64,000 bases of DNA from JBFONV01 sp040779335 (GTDB taxonomy: Bacteria; Pseudomonadota; Gammaproteobacteria; Enterobacterales; Alteromonadaceae). This document shows positions 8,680 to 17,402 of the stretch, in pieces. Below the pieces are notes generated by a model. That model searched no databases, had not been told where the DNA came from, and saw only the letters and a program-made list of their open reading frames with translations. The stretch spans positions 62,001 to 126,000 of the forward strand of contig JBFONV010000001.1 in the NCBI GenBank assembly GCA_040779335.1, given 5' to 3'. Within the stretch, counting starts at the first letter, position 1, and each line of letters starts with the position of its first letter. Made by a program: the position numbers and the translations under genes.

Positions 8680-10848
8680 ATGATATACCAAGGCAACAGC
8701 CTAAAAGTCCAACTGCTGGACGATGGCATCGTAGAGTTTTGTTTCGATGCGAAGGGATCTGTTAATAAGTTTGACCAAGCAACTTTCGAAGATTACCGCG
8801 CAGCGATAGCCGCAATCAATAATTGCAGTGAAGCAAAAGGCGTTTTAGTAACGTCGGCAAAATCAACATTTATTGTTGGCGCAGATATTACAGAATTCAT
8901 TGAAACTTTCAAAAAGCCAACCGATGAACTTATCCCATGGATCAAGCAAGGCTCTGATGTCTTCGACTCCTTTGAAGATCTTAACGTGCCTACTATTGCC
9001 GCAATTAACGGGTTTGCCTTAGGTGGCGGTTGTGAAATGATACTTGCCTGTGATTATCGTATTGCCGATACAACCGCAAGCGTTGGCTTACCTGAAGTTA
9101 AATTAGGGTTGATGCCAGGCTTTGGTGGTACGGTGCGTCTTCCTCGACTTATTGGTGTTGATAATGCCGTTGAATGGATGTCTACTGGCAAATCTTACAA
9201 GCCTGAAGCTGCATTAGCGGTAGGAGTGCTTGACGCCGTTGTTGCAACTGAAAATTTAAAATCAGCTGCCATTTTAATGTTAAAGCAAGCGATAGCGGGT
9301 AAGCTAGATTGGAAAACAAAACGTCAACCTAAATTAGAAGCATTAAAGTTAAGTCCTATTGAAGCCATGATGTCATTTACGACGTGTAAAGGCATGATTG
9401 CGGCAAAAGCGGGTAAACACTATCCAGCACCTATGGTAACTGTCCAAACGATTGAAGCCGCTGCTGGTATGGATCGCGCAGGCGCTATGGCAGCAGAAAA
9501 TGCTGGCTTTGCAAAGCTAGCGAAAACTGATGCAGCAACAGCACAAATAGGCTTGTTTTTAAATGATCAAGTGATCAAAGGCAAAGCGAAGAAAGCCAGT
9601 AAGCAAGCGGTTAAATCGGTAAATAAAGCTGCGGTTTTAGGCGCAGGAATTATGGGCGGTGGTATTGCATACCAGTCAGCTTATAAAGGCACGCCAATCG
9701 TGATGAAAGATATTAATGATCAAGCACTCGATCTAGGTTTGTCTACAGCGGCCGGTATTTTAACTAAACAAGTTGAACGCGGCCGTATGGATGCGAAAAA
9801 AATGGCGAGTGTGTTAAATAACATTACGCCGTCGCTAAGTTACGATAATGTTAAAGATGTGGATATTGTCGTTGAAGCTGTAGTTGAAAATCCTAAAGTA
9901 AAAGGCATGGTGCTAGCGGAAGTTGAGTCAATCGTTGCTGAGGATGCCATTGTAACCTCAAATACATCAACCATTTCTATTGATTTGTTGGCACAAAGTA
10001 TCAAACGTCCAGAGAATTTCTGTGGCATGCACTTTTTCAATCCAGTACATAGAATGCCGTTGGTTGAAGTTATTCGAGGCAAAGACACCTCTGATGAAAC
10101 GGTTGCTACCGTTGTTGCCTATGCGGCGAAAATGGGTAAATCTCCAATTGTCGTCAATGATTGTCCTGGTTTTTATGTTAACCGTGTTTTATTCCCATAC
10201 TTTGCTGGTTTTAGTCATTTAGTGCTTGAAGGTGCTGATTTTACTGCGGTAGATAAAGTGATGGAGAAACAATTTGGTTGGCCAATGGGACCTGCTTATT
10301 TACTTGATGTGGTCGGTATTGATACCGCCGATCATTGTACTGGGGTTATGTCAGCAGGCTTCCCTACACGTATGCAGAAACTTGAAAACGATCCTGTCAG
10401 TACTTTGTATAGCAATGAACGCTTTGGTCAGAAAAATGGCAAAGGATTTTATGATTATGGCAAAGACAAACGTGGTCGCCCAAGTAAAACACCTGCCGAT
10501 ACCGCTTATCAATTATTTTCAGATACTTGTGCCGCTAAAAAAGACTTTGACAGTGAAGAAATTATTGCTCGTTTGATGATCCCTTTGGTTAACGAAGTTG
10601 TACGCTGTTTAGAAGAAGGCGTAGTAGCATCAGCCGCAGAAGCAGATATGGGCTTAATATATGGTTTAGGTTTCCCTCCGTTTAGAGGTGGTCCGATCCG
10701 TTATTTGGAAACGCTAGGATTAGACAACTTTATTGCCATGGCTGATAAGTACAGAAATTTAGGTGAAATTTATCACGTCACTGATGGCATGCGCGAAATG
10801 GCACAAGCTAAAAAATCATATTTTACAACTGACGTTAAACAAGCTTAA
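8680..10848 (+). CDS. fadB: Fatty acid oxidation complex subunit alpha
   Basis: FadB is the multifunctional alpha subunit of aerobic beta-oxidation: enoyl-CoA hydratase, 3-hydroxyacyl-CoA dehydrogenase and isomerase activities. The 722-residue protein has the hydratase domain first, with catalytic glutamates E119 ('GGGCEM') and E139 ('GLPEVKLG') at the same numbers as in Escherichia coli FadB. The NAD-binding 'VLGAGIMGGGIAY' near residue 320 opens the dehydrogenase domain, and a C-terminal helical domain follows. It lies 15 bp upstream of fadA, in the order of the fadBA operon. It resembles FadB more than FadJ because the partner is FadA. Confidence 0.95.
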   Translation: MIYQGNSLKVQLLDDGIVEFCFDAKGSVNKFDQATFEDYRAAIAAINNCSEAKGVLVTSAKSTFIVGADITEFIETFKKPTDELIPWIKQGSDVFDSFEDLNVPTIAAINGFALGGGCEMILACDYRIADTTASVGLPEVKLGLMPGFGGTVRLPRLIGVDNAVEWMSTGKSYKPEAALAVGVLDAVVATENLKSAAILMLKQAIAGKLDWKTKRQPKLEALKLSPIEAMMSFTTCKGMIAAKAGKHYPAPMVTVQTIEAAAGMDRAGAMAAENAGFAKLAKTDAATAQIGLFLNDQVIKGKAKKASKQAVKSVNKAAVLGAGIMGGGIAYQSAYKGTPIVMKDINDQALDLGLSTAAGILTKQVERGRMDAKKMASVLNNITPSLSYDNVKDVDIVVEAVVENPKVKGMVLAEVESIVAEDAIVTSNTSTISIDLLAQSIKRPENFCGMHFFNPVHRMPLVEVIRGKDTSDETVATVVAYAAKMGKSPIVVNDCPGFYVNRVLFPYFAGFSHLVLEGADFTAVDKVMEKQFGWPMGPAYLLDVVGIDTADHCTGVMSAGFPTRMQKLENDPVSTLYSNERFGQKNGKGFYDYGKDKRGRPSKTPADTAYQLFSDTCAAKKDFDSEEIIARLMIPLVNEVVRCLEEGVVASAAEADMGLIYGLGFPPFRGGPIRYLETLGLDNFIAMADKYRNLGEIYHVTDGMREMAQAKKSYFTTDVKQA

Positions 10849-10863
10849 GTCGAGGAGATTATC

Positions 10864-12027
10864 ATGAAAGAAGTCGTTATTGTTGATTGCATACGAACTC
10901 CAATGGGTCGCTCTAAGGCCGGCGTTTTTCGTAATGTTCGTGCTGAAGCGTTATCAGCACATTTAATGGAACAAATATTGGTTCGCAACCCTGCATTGGA
11001 TCCTAATGATATTGAAGATGTGATCTGGGGATGTGTTAAGCAAACTAAAGAGCAAGGCTTTAACATTGCTCGAAATGCCTCTATTTTGGCTAATTTACCT
11101 AAGTCAATTGGTGGCGTTACGGTTAACAGATTGTGTGGGTCATCTATGCAAGCCTTGCATGACGCAACTACCAGTATTATTGCGGGACAAGGTGATGTGT
11201 TTTTGATCGGTGGCGTTGAACATATGGGCCATGTCCCTATGATGTATGATGTCGATTTTGATCCAGCCTTGAGTAAATATATTGCCAAAGCATCAGGCAA
11301 TATGGGCTTAACCGCTGAGCTTTTAGGCAAGCAACACGGTATTAGCCGAGAAATGCAAGATGCCTTTGGCGAGCGTTCACATCAACGTGCGCACGCTGCA
11401 CATGAAGCCGGTCGTTGGAATAATGAAATTGTTTCAACATTAGGGCATGACGCAACGGGCGCACTCACTTTAGTAGAGCAAGATGAAGTGATCCGCCCAG
11501 AAACCACGGTTGAAACATTAGCCGGTTTGCGCCCAGTGTTTGATCCTGTTAATGGTACGGTAACTGCGGGAACATCCTCTGCGTTATCTGATGGCGCTTC
11601 GGCAATGTTAGTGATGTCAGCAGATAAAGCGAAAGAGCTTGGATTAACTGCTCGTGTTAAAATTCGTGGCATGGGCGTTGCCGGTTGCGATCCGTCAACC
11701 ATGGGTTATGGACCAGTTCCAGCTACCAAGAAAGCACTTAAGCGTGCAGGGCTGACTATCGACGATATTGAGTTGGCTGAATTCAATGAAGCGTTCGCCG
11801 CGCAAGCATTATCTTGTGTTCGCGCATTAGGTATTGAAGACAAAATGGAAGATATGGTTAACCTTAATGGTGGCGCGATTGCATTGGGTCATCCGCTAGG
11901 TTGCTCAGGAGCGCGTATTTCGACTACCCTGATTAACTTGATGGAAGGTCAAGATGTTAATATTGGCCTTGCCACTATGTGTATTGGTTTAGGGCAGGGC
12001 ATCGCCACTGTATTTGAACGCGTATAA
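10864..12027 (+). CDS. fadA: 3-ketoacyl-CoA thiolase, fatty acid oxidation complex subunit beta
   Basis: FadA cleaves 3-ketoacyl-CoA with CoA to give acetyl-CoA and a shortened acyl-CoA, completing each beta-oxidation turn in an alpha2beta2 complex with FadB. The 387-residue length equals that of E. coli FadA. The nucleophilic C91 is in 'RLCGSSMQAL', the 'GHPLGCSG' histidine motif follows, and the second active cysteine is in 'CIGLGQG' near the C-terminus. A GAGGAG ribosome site precedes the ATG. The operon ends at a strong hairpin 26 bp after the stop. Confidence 0.97.
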   Translation: MKEVVIVDCIRTPMGRSKAGVFRNVRAEALSAHLMEQILVRNPALDPNDIEDVIWGCVKQTKEQGFNIARNASILANLPKSIGGVTVNRLCGSSMQALHDATTSIIAGQGDVFLIGGVEHMGHVPMMYDVDFDPALSKYIAKASGNMGLTAELLGKQHGISREMQDAFGERSHQRAHAAHEAGRWNNEIVSTLGHDATGALTLVEQDEVIRPETTVETLAGLRPVFDPVNGTVTAGTSSALSDGASAMLVMSADKAKELGLTARVKIRGMGVAGCDPSTMGYGPVPATKKALKRAGLTIDDIELAEFNEAFAAQALSCVRALGIEDKMEDMVNLNGGAIALGHPLGCSGARISTTLINLMEGQDVNIGLATMCIGLGQGIATVFERV

Positions 12028-12052
12028 TATGTTTATGTGCTAATTAGTATTG

Positions 12053-12083
12053 AAAGCCCGACAATAGTTCGGGCTTTTTTTTT
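12053..12083 (+). terminator. Rho-independent terminator of fadBA
   Basis: AAAGCCCGA (12053-12061) pairs with TCGGGCTTT (12069-12077) over a 7-base loop, followed by a run of Ts. It overlaps the 3' end of the converging carboxypeptidase gene. Confidence 0.9.
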
Positions 12084-13914
12084 AACACGTTCTAGTCTCT
12101 GCGTATTTATTACGCATGGACATTCGCAATATGGCTACACACAATAACCAGAACATACAGCCGCCACTTGAATTTGTGTTTGACGAATCAGGTGTGGTTG
12201 GATTAGTTGGGTTGCTTACATCACCGTATAAAGCACTGCCGTCATCAATTAAGCGCATAGATTTATCTGTGCCACCAATATCATTATATTCACCGTTACT
12301 ATTTTCGTAATACTGCCACTCTCCCAATTGCCAATCCGCGATTGTTGCTGGATTCGTATCCAGAGTTTGCCCTGTCATATCTGTGGTATCAACATTTAAG
12401 GCAAGTAATTCAGTATTGCTCCAGTTGAACTCATTTGGCATAGTGAATGACACTTGAAAACTATCGGTTTTATAACGATTAAAATTTGATAGCAGCCAGT
12501 TGCCAGCACTAGTATCTATTACTGTAGACGTTTCACCCGAAGTTGTTTTAACTAGCCAACTTAATGAAATACCGAGAGCTTCAGATAAACCTGAAAAATC
12601 AGTAGGAACGTTTTCTGCTAAGTGGCGCATAGGTTTGTTAAAAATTAATCTTAATTGATATTCAACATCTGGAGATAATTCATTATTAACTAGTGTAGTT
12701 AAACGACGGCCGTTCTCTGATTTTTGCCATGCTTGATGCATAACCGTATTAGCATCTTGTGTTACTACTATTTCCTGTAAAATCGGAGGCTCAGCGATAG
12801 CGTACAAGCCAGCCATCGCCGCGGCAGATGTTTCTTGGCGCATACGATTAACTTCAGACGCGGGTAAAATAAAACCATCGTGCGATACACCAAAGCCGCC
12901 ATATGTTCTGGCTGAATTCAGTGGTTCTAATTCGAGTGTATACGATGGAATTTGATAGGTTTCAGCAAAGTATTCATCTGTTGCTCCAATACCTCCACCT
13001 GCAGCTGCTGGACCGTACTGATATTTATAGTCATTGGCCGCTCTCATGATGTTAGCGAGCCTACCAGCGACGTTATTGCGCCTCTCATTGCTTGTAAAAG
13101 GAGTGAAATAGATCTGACTGAAGGAATGGGTATCGGTATAGAAGCGCAAACGACTTTCATTAGCTTCTATAGCTGCTTGTTGTAATGCTTGAGTCTCAGG
13201 CTCGGAAGCTGCCCCTGCACCATGATAGACTATAGATACCGAGCTATTAGAGCTTCTATCTGGATTAGTGGCCCAATATGGATTGTTGTTTCGATTTAAA
13301 TCTATGCCATTTAAATTGTCGTTACTGGTTGAAAGTGACTCGTCAGTATTACGCATGTTTTTACGGCGCATTCTACCATCGCGCGGAGATTCACTAGAGT
13401 TAATAACTTTATCGGGAAATCGCTGTGTTTGTAAAAAGCCATCAACATTGAGCACGGGGATAACCACAAGATTCAGGTTTTCCAAAATATATTGTTCAAT
13501 ATGTTGATTGTTTTGATTGTCAAATAACGTTTCCATGTAGCCAGTTACCGCTTCTGGTGATTGCCATTCACGTGCATGAATCCCACCATTGATTAAAGCA
13601 CTACCTTCTATACCACCGCTAACCGTATCATTATCTGCATCTGACAGTTGATAGGCCATTATTGGTCTATTGTTAAAGGTATTGCCTAGAGTTATCGACT
13701 GAATGTTGCTTGATTGTGCACTCATCTGCTGATGTCGTAATGTCAAACTGTTATAACTTCTAAAACCATCAATAGGAGTCAATGAGTCAATTGGCAAGGG
13801 GACGGGATACCCGAGAGCTATATTGGTACCTGAAGAGTCATTTTCAGTATAAGTAAATTCAATAGCCGTGAGTTTTGTAGTGATGAGCAGTAATGTTGAG
13901 AGCAAATATTTCAT
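12082..13914 (-). CDS. Secreted M14 zinc carboxypeptidase with GlyGly-CTERM-like tail
   Basis: A 610-residue exported metallocarboxypeptidase. An N-terminal signal peptide covers about residues 1-17. Zinc ligands are H113 and E116 ('HAREWQSPE') and H263 ('DTHSFSQ'). 'DLNRN' near 207 matches the substrate-binding motif, and E328 in 'YTLELE' is the expected catalytic glutamate. A region of roughly 200 residues follows the catalytic domain. The last 30 residues are Ser/Asn-rich, then SGG (583-585), a hydrophobic stretch and a basic end, resembling the GlyGly-CTERM sorting signal processed by rhombosortase. It directly abuts the upstream 320-residue gene with no spacer, so the two form an operon. 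Confidence 0.87.
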   Translation of the reverse strand: MKYLLSTLLLITTKLTAIEFTYTENDSSGTNIALGYPVPLPIDSLTPIDGFRSYNSLTLRHQQMSAQSSNIQSITLGNTFNNRPIMAYQLSDADNDTVSGGIEGSALINGGIHAREWQSPEAVTGYMETLFDNQNNQHIEQYILENLNLVVIPVLNVDGFLQTQRFPDKVINSSESPRDGRMRRKNMRNTDESLSTSNDNLNGIDLNRNNNPYWATNPDRSSNSSVSIVYHGAGAASEPETQALQQAAIEANESRLRFYTDTHSFSQIYFTPFTSNERRNNVAGRLANIMRAANDYKYQYGPAAAGGGIGATDEYFAETYQIPSYTLELEPLNSARTYGGFGVSHDGFILPASEVNRMRQETSAAAMAGLYAIAEPPILQEIVVTQDANTVMHQAWQKSENGRRLTTLVNNELSPDVEYQLRLIFNKPMRHLAENVPTDFSGLSEALGISLSWLVKTTSGETSTVIDTSAGNWLLSNFNRYKTDSFQVSFTMPNEFNWSNTELLALNVDTTDMTGQTLDTNPATIADWQLGEWQYYENSNGEYNDIGGTDKSMRLIDDGSALYGDVSNPTNPTTPDSSNTNSSGGCMFWLLCVAILRMSMRNKYAETRTC

Positions 13915-14877
13915 TTATTTGTCTCCTTGCATAAGTTGGTCGTGAGCGTACTGAATAGCTGGTGCATTTGAGTATTGTGCAAGGTTTTTAACTTTGTCGA
14001 TGAAAGCCTCTTGCTTAATGCCGGATATAGCGGCGGCTGCTAACCATGAACTATTTGGCTGTTGCAGTTTATTTAATAATAAACCGTGTGCAACTTCGTC
14101 TGTGGGATAATGTTTTGCCAGTAACAATAACGCTTGAGACAGTAAATGTTTATTGTTCATTGCATAAGATAATTGCTCAATAGCGCGTTCAGTATCAAAA
14201 ATTGTATTTATTGTTTGCAAGGTTTGGTAGCTGAATTGGTCTGTCTCATTGCGCCATAGCTGTTCAGCCAATATACTCGATGGCAGCTTTTTGAAGAGTA
14301 AAAACAGTAATCTATTACTGCTTCTTGGTAGTTGCTGTTCATCAATAAGTTTTGTAAATAACCAATCAATAGATAGCTTATCAGCTTGCGCAAGTGCATT
14401 CTCTAAAGCGAGAAAATCAGTATTATCAGGATGTTGATTAAATTGTTGCCAACTCCAGTTTTGAGCCATCCATTGGTCAAAAAATGTTGTCGCTTTGTCT
14501 GCTATTGTCCATTGTTTCAATGTGCTAGCAGCTTGTTGAGAGATATCAATTACATCTATTAATTGATTAGGGTGATCGGGGTTTCTCATTTGTAATGTTT
14601 GAGTGGAATTTAATTGTTCTGTTACCCAATTTCTTTGTGCAGAAGTAGGCTTGAGTGTGCTGAATTGTTTTAACGTATTAAATTTAAGTAAGGTATTTTC
14701 TTCTATACTTTTCAGGTTTTTGAGCACAGTTGATAGCGGTTCAATATCGGTTAGGTTTGTTTGTTGAGCGATGGCTGCTGTATTTTTTTGGAGCACTTCC
14801 AATTGCTGCTGACTTATTTCTATAGAATGAGTGCTCATTATTGTCAACACTGCAGGTATTAAGAAAAATTGTTTCAC
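13915..14877 (-). CDS. Exported helical protein of unknown function, partner of carboxypeptidase
   Basis: I do not recognise this 320-residue protein. It starts with GTG behind AAGGAG (6-base spacing) and has a short signal peptide (about residues 1-17), so it is probably periplasmic or secreted. The rest is rich in Gln, Leu and Asn and appears all-helical, with repeated 30-40 residue units in the second half that might be HEAT- or TPR-like. The stop codon directly abuts the start of the M14 carboxypeptidase gene, implying coupled expression. A scaffold, chaperone or inhibitor role for the peptidase is possible but not shown. Confidence 0.65.
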   Translation of the reverse strand: MKQFFLIPAVLTIMSTHSIEISQQQLEVLQKNTAAIAQQTNLTDIEPLSTVLKNLKSIEENTLLKFNTLKQFSTLKPTSAQRNWVTEQLNSTQTLQMRNPDHPNQLIDVIDISQQAASTLKQWTIADKATTFFDQWMAQNWSWQQFNQHPDNTDFLALENALAQADKLSIDWLFTKLIDEQQLPRSSNRLLFLLFKKLPSSILAEQLWRNETDQFSYQTLQTINTIFDTERAIEQLSYAMNNKHLLSQALLLLAKHYPTDEVAHGLLLNKLQQPNSSWLAAAAISGIKQEAFIDKVKNLAQYSNAPAIQYAHDQLMQGDK

Positions 14878-15096
14878 ATCACTCTCCTTTAGTTATTTTA
14901 CTTAGCGATAAATGAAAAGAACGACGGACTTTAACGAATTAGTAATATTTAAACCTTCGACGAATAACATTAACATTGGTTCATTTGAGTATATCACTGC
15001 ATTATTTATCAACAAATTGGTTTGTACTGTGGATATTAATTGAATAAAGATATGTTACAAACGAAACACTATGTTGAAAATAGAGTGGCTCGGACA

Positions 15097-15130
15097 ATAA
15101 AAAACCGAGCATATTCGCTCGGTTTTATTA
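15097..15130 (-). terminator. Rho-independent terminator of ppaC
   Basis: AAAACCGAGC (15101-15110) and GCTCGGTTTT (15117-15126) pair over a 6-base loop. On the minus strand the stem is followed by a T-run, 24 bp past the ppaC stop. Confidence 0.85.
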
Positions 15131-15153
15131 TTTATAACACTAGTAATGGTGGA

Positions 15154-16074
15154 TTAGGAAAATGAGTCTTGCAATGGCGGTACTACTTGCTTCTTGCGAC
15201 TTAATACGCCGTCTAACCAAACTTTGCCATCGACTGATGGCTTACCGTAAGCTTTTTCCATTAAATTGACATCGTCACTCACGACCAAGACTTCCGAGCC
15301 TTCTTTCATAATGTCAGTTAATAATAATAAGACACTATGGCGGTTTCCTTCTGCCTTTAATGCGGCTATATCTGCTTCAAGATCCGCTTTCATTTTGTCA
15401 AAAATAGCTAAATCAATGACTTCTAGTTGACCGATACCGACTAAATGACCATTCATATTAAAGTCTTTGAAATCGCGTAACACTAAGTCTCGCACAGGTG
15501 TGCCTTCAACGGCCGATTTTACTTTAAACATTTCCATGCCTAACGCTTTAGGGTCATCAATGCCCGCGATTTCAGCTAATGCTTCTACACATTTAATATC
15601 AGCAGTTGTACAAGTTGGCGATTTAAAAATAACGGTATCACTTAAAATCGCGCACATCATGGCACCGGCAATATTTTTCGGGATTTCTACGCCATGAAAG
15701 TCATACATCATTTTGATGATGGTATTGGTACATCCGACAGGGCGGATCCAGCATTCCAATGGTGTTGAAGTGGTAATATCACCCAATTTATGATGATCAA
15801 TAATGCCTAAAATTGTGGCCTCGTCGATATCATCAGGTCCTTGTACACGGTCTGAGTGATCGACAATGTAAAGGCTTTCCCCTGCATAACTGGTTTTAAG
15901 TTGAGGTTGCTCAAAACCAAATTTATCGAGGATAAAAAGAGTTTCAGGTGATAATTCACCTAAACGAGCAGGAACCGTTTCTTCACCAATAGTGGTTTTC
16001 AAATACGATAACGCAATGGCTGAACAAATAGAGTCGGAATCAGGGATTTTGTGTCCCACAACATAAGCTGGCAT
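15154..16074 (-). CDS. ppaC: Manganese-dependent inorganic pyrophosphatase (family II)
   Basis: A cytosolic enzyme of the DHH superfamily that hydrolyses pyrophosphate to phosphate. From ATG 16074 it has 306 residues, the usual family II length. Motifs are 'GHKIPDSDS' at the N-terminus, 'VDHSD', the 'DHHK' signature and C-terminal 'SRKKQVVPPL', which matches the family's SRK substrate-binding motif. I chose ATG 16074 over a start 36 bases upstream because AAAGGAGA lies eight bases before it and the protein then begins in the canonical place. It has its own terminator and is followed upstream by fbp on the same strand. Confidence 0.94.
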   Translation of the reverse strand: MPAYVVGHKIPDSDSICSAIALSYLKTTIGEETVPARLGELSPETLFILDKFGFEQPQLKTSYAGESLYIVDHSDRVQGPDDIDEATILGIIDHHKLGDITTSTPLECWIRPVGCTNTIIKMMYDFHGVEIPKNIAGAMMCAILSDTVIFKSPTCTTADIKCVEALAEIAGIDDPKALGMEMFKVKSAVEGTPVRDLVLRDFKDFNMNGHLVGIGQLEVIDLAIFDKMKADLEADIAALKAEGNRHSVLLLLTDIMKEGSEVLVVSDDVNLMEKAYGKPSVDGKVWLDGVLSRKKQVVPPLQDSFS

Positions 16075-16200
16075 AAAAATAGTCTCCTTTAATTGCCCGT
16101 ATTCTAACAAAACAACTGAGCTAAGGGGTAGCGCAAATTAATGATTATTGATGGCATTATAAACAATGCAAAAATGAAGTGTTGGGCAGACTATAAATGG

Positions 16201-16224
16201 TTGCGCACCCATCAGAGTGCGCAA
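16201..16224. terminator. Hairpin after fbp, possible terminator
   Basis: TTGCGCAC (16201-16208) and GTGCGCAA (16217-16224) pair perfectly across an 8-base loop, 23 bp past the fbp stop on the minus strand. No T-run follows on that strand, so termination efficiency is doubtful. Confidence 0.4.
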
Positions 16225-16246
16225 TATTTTCAGGTATGAATAAAAA

Positions 16247-17218
16247 CTATACTTTATAGTAGCTTAAGCATTTTTCTACTTCGTTTTTCGAACCGAGTAT
16301 CACTTCTACTCGTTGGTGTATACTGCTCGGTTCAATATCCATAATACGACCTTCGCTAGTTAGACAAAGTCCACCTGCTTGCTCTACTAGAAATGCCATA
16401 GGATTAGCCTCATACATTAATCGCAGTTTATATGGCTTATTGCTGTCTTTTGTATCTGCAGGATAGGTAAATATGCCGCCACGGGTCAGTACGCGATGCA
16501 CATCACCGACCATGGCCGCAATCCAACGCATATTAAAGTTTTTACCACGAGGCCCTTTAGTGCCTAACAATAAGTCGTCGATATAATTTTTCATCGGCTC
16601 TTGCCAGAAACGTTGATTTGACATGTTTATTGCAAACTCTTGGGTGTCTTCTGGGATTTTTACATTGCGCTCAACCAACAGATAGCCACCATGAGTACGA
16701 TCAAGCACGTAAAAATGGGTGCCGCTGCCCGTGGTCATTACCAACATAGTTGAAGGTCCGTATAGTACATAGCCAGCACAAACTTGCTTATTTCCAGGTT
16801 GTTTAAACAGGTCAGGATCATCGGCAGCTAAGTCAGCGGGTGCTTCATGAATAGAAAAAATAGTGCCGATCAGTGAGTTTATGTCGATATTAGAGCTACC
16901 ATCTAGCGGATCGAAAGAAACAATAAATTTACCGTTTGGTTCACCAGCTACCGAAGTGTCTTCTTCTTCTGAAGAAATAGCTTTAACAAATCCGGACTCT
17001 AATAAAATATCTTTAAAGAGTTCGTTCGCGACCACATCAAGCTTTTTTTGGACCTCGCCTTGAATGTTTTCATCTAATGTTGACCCCATTAAACCACCAA
17101 GGTGGGCTTGACTAACACGAAAGGAAATTTCTTTTGTCGCCGCTAATATGGTTTTTATTAGGGAAATTAGGTCTAGAGGTACATTATCTTTGCGTAATGA
17201 TGGTGCTAGTCGTTGCAT
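16247..17218 (-). CDS. fbp: Class I fructose-1,6-bisphosphatase
   Basis: A gluconeogenic enzyme that removes the 1-phosphate of fructose-1,6-bisphosphate. The 323-residue protein has the metal-binding 'FDPLDGSSNID' motif near residue 105, the C-terminal 'VILGSKNEVEKC' segment and 'GGIFTYPAD', all typical of class I enzymes. It is single-gene in appearance. The 184 bp upstream, shared with a divergent metalloprotease gene, hold two palindromes at 17281-17294 and 17302-17317 that could bind a carbon-responsive regulator. Confidence 0.95.
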   Translation of the reverse strand: MQRLAPSLRKDNVPLDLISLIKTILAATKEISFRVSQAHLGGLMGSTLDENIQGEVQKKLDVVANELFKDILLESGFVKAISSEEEDTSVAGEPNGKFIVSFDPLDGSSNIDINSLIGTIFSIHEAPADLAADDPDLFKQPGNKQVCAGYVLYGPSTMLVMTTGSGTHFYVLDRTHGGYLLVERNVKIPEDTQEFAINMSNQRFWQEPMKNYIDDLLLGTKGPRGKNFNMRWIAAMVGDVHRVLTRGGIFTYPADTKDSNKPYKLRLMYEANPMAFLVEQAGGLCLTSEGRIMDIEPSSIHQRVEVILGSKNEVEKCLSYYKV

Positions 17219-17280
17219 AGGGTTACCTATTTGCTTTAAAGTTAGAGTGTATATTTTATATTTTACTGAATAAATTGACC

Positions 17281-17317
17281 ATCAGCTTGCTGATCAATTT
17301 AAGTGAAAGCTTTCACT
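17281..17317. promoter_or_regulatory. Two palindromes between fbp and the metalloprotease gene
   Basis: ATCAGC-TT-GCTGAT occupies 17281-17294, and the perfect 16 bp palindrome AGTGAAAGCTTTCACT occupies 17302-17317. The second resembles a LacI-family (Cra-like TGAA..TTCA) box except that its centre is GC and not CG. Both lie 60-100 bp upstream of fbp. Confidence 0.4.
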
Positions 17318-17402
17318 AATACTTTCATCGACAATTATAACAATTTTGTTATTGATTACAGTAAAAATTAACTGACTTATTTTATCAATGCAGGGATAAA
17401 GA

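Noticed and set aside
10845..11330. 161-codon minus-strand frame across the start of fadA
   Set aside because: Antisense to the well-supported fadA coding sequence, Pro/Ser-rich translation with no family resemblance.
16141..16239. 32-codon plus-strand frame between ppaC and fbp
   Set aside because: No ribosome site and it includes the perfect hairpin at 16201-16224, which explains that stretch better.
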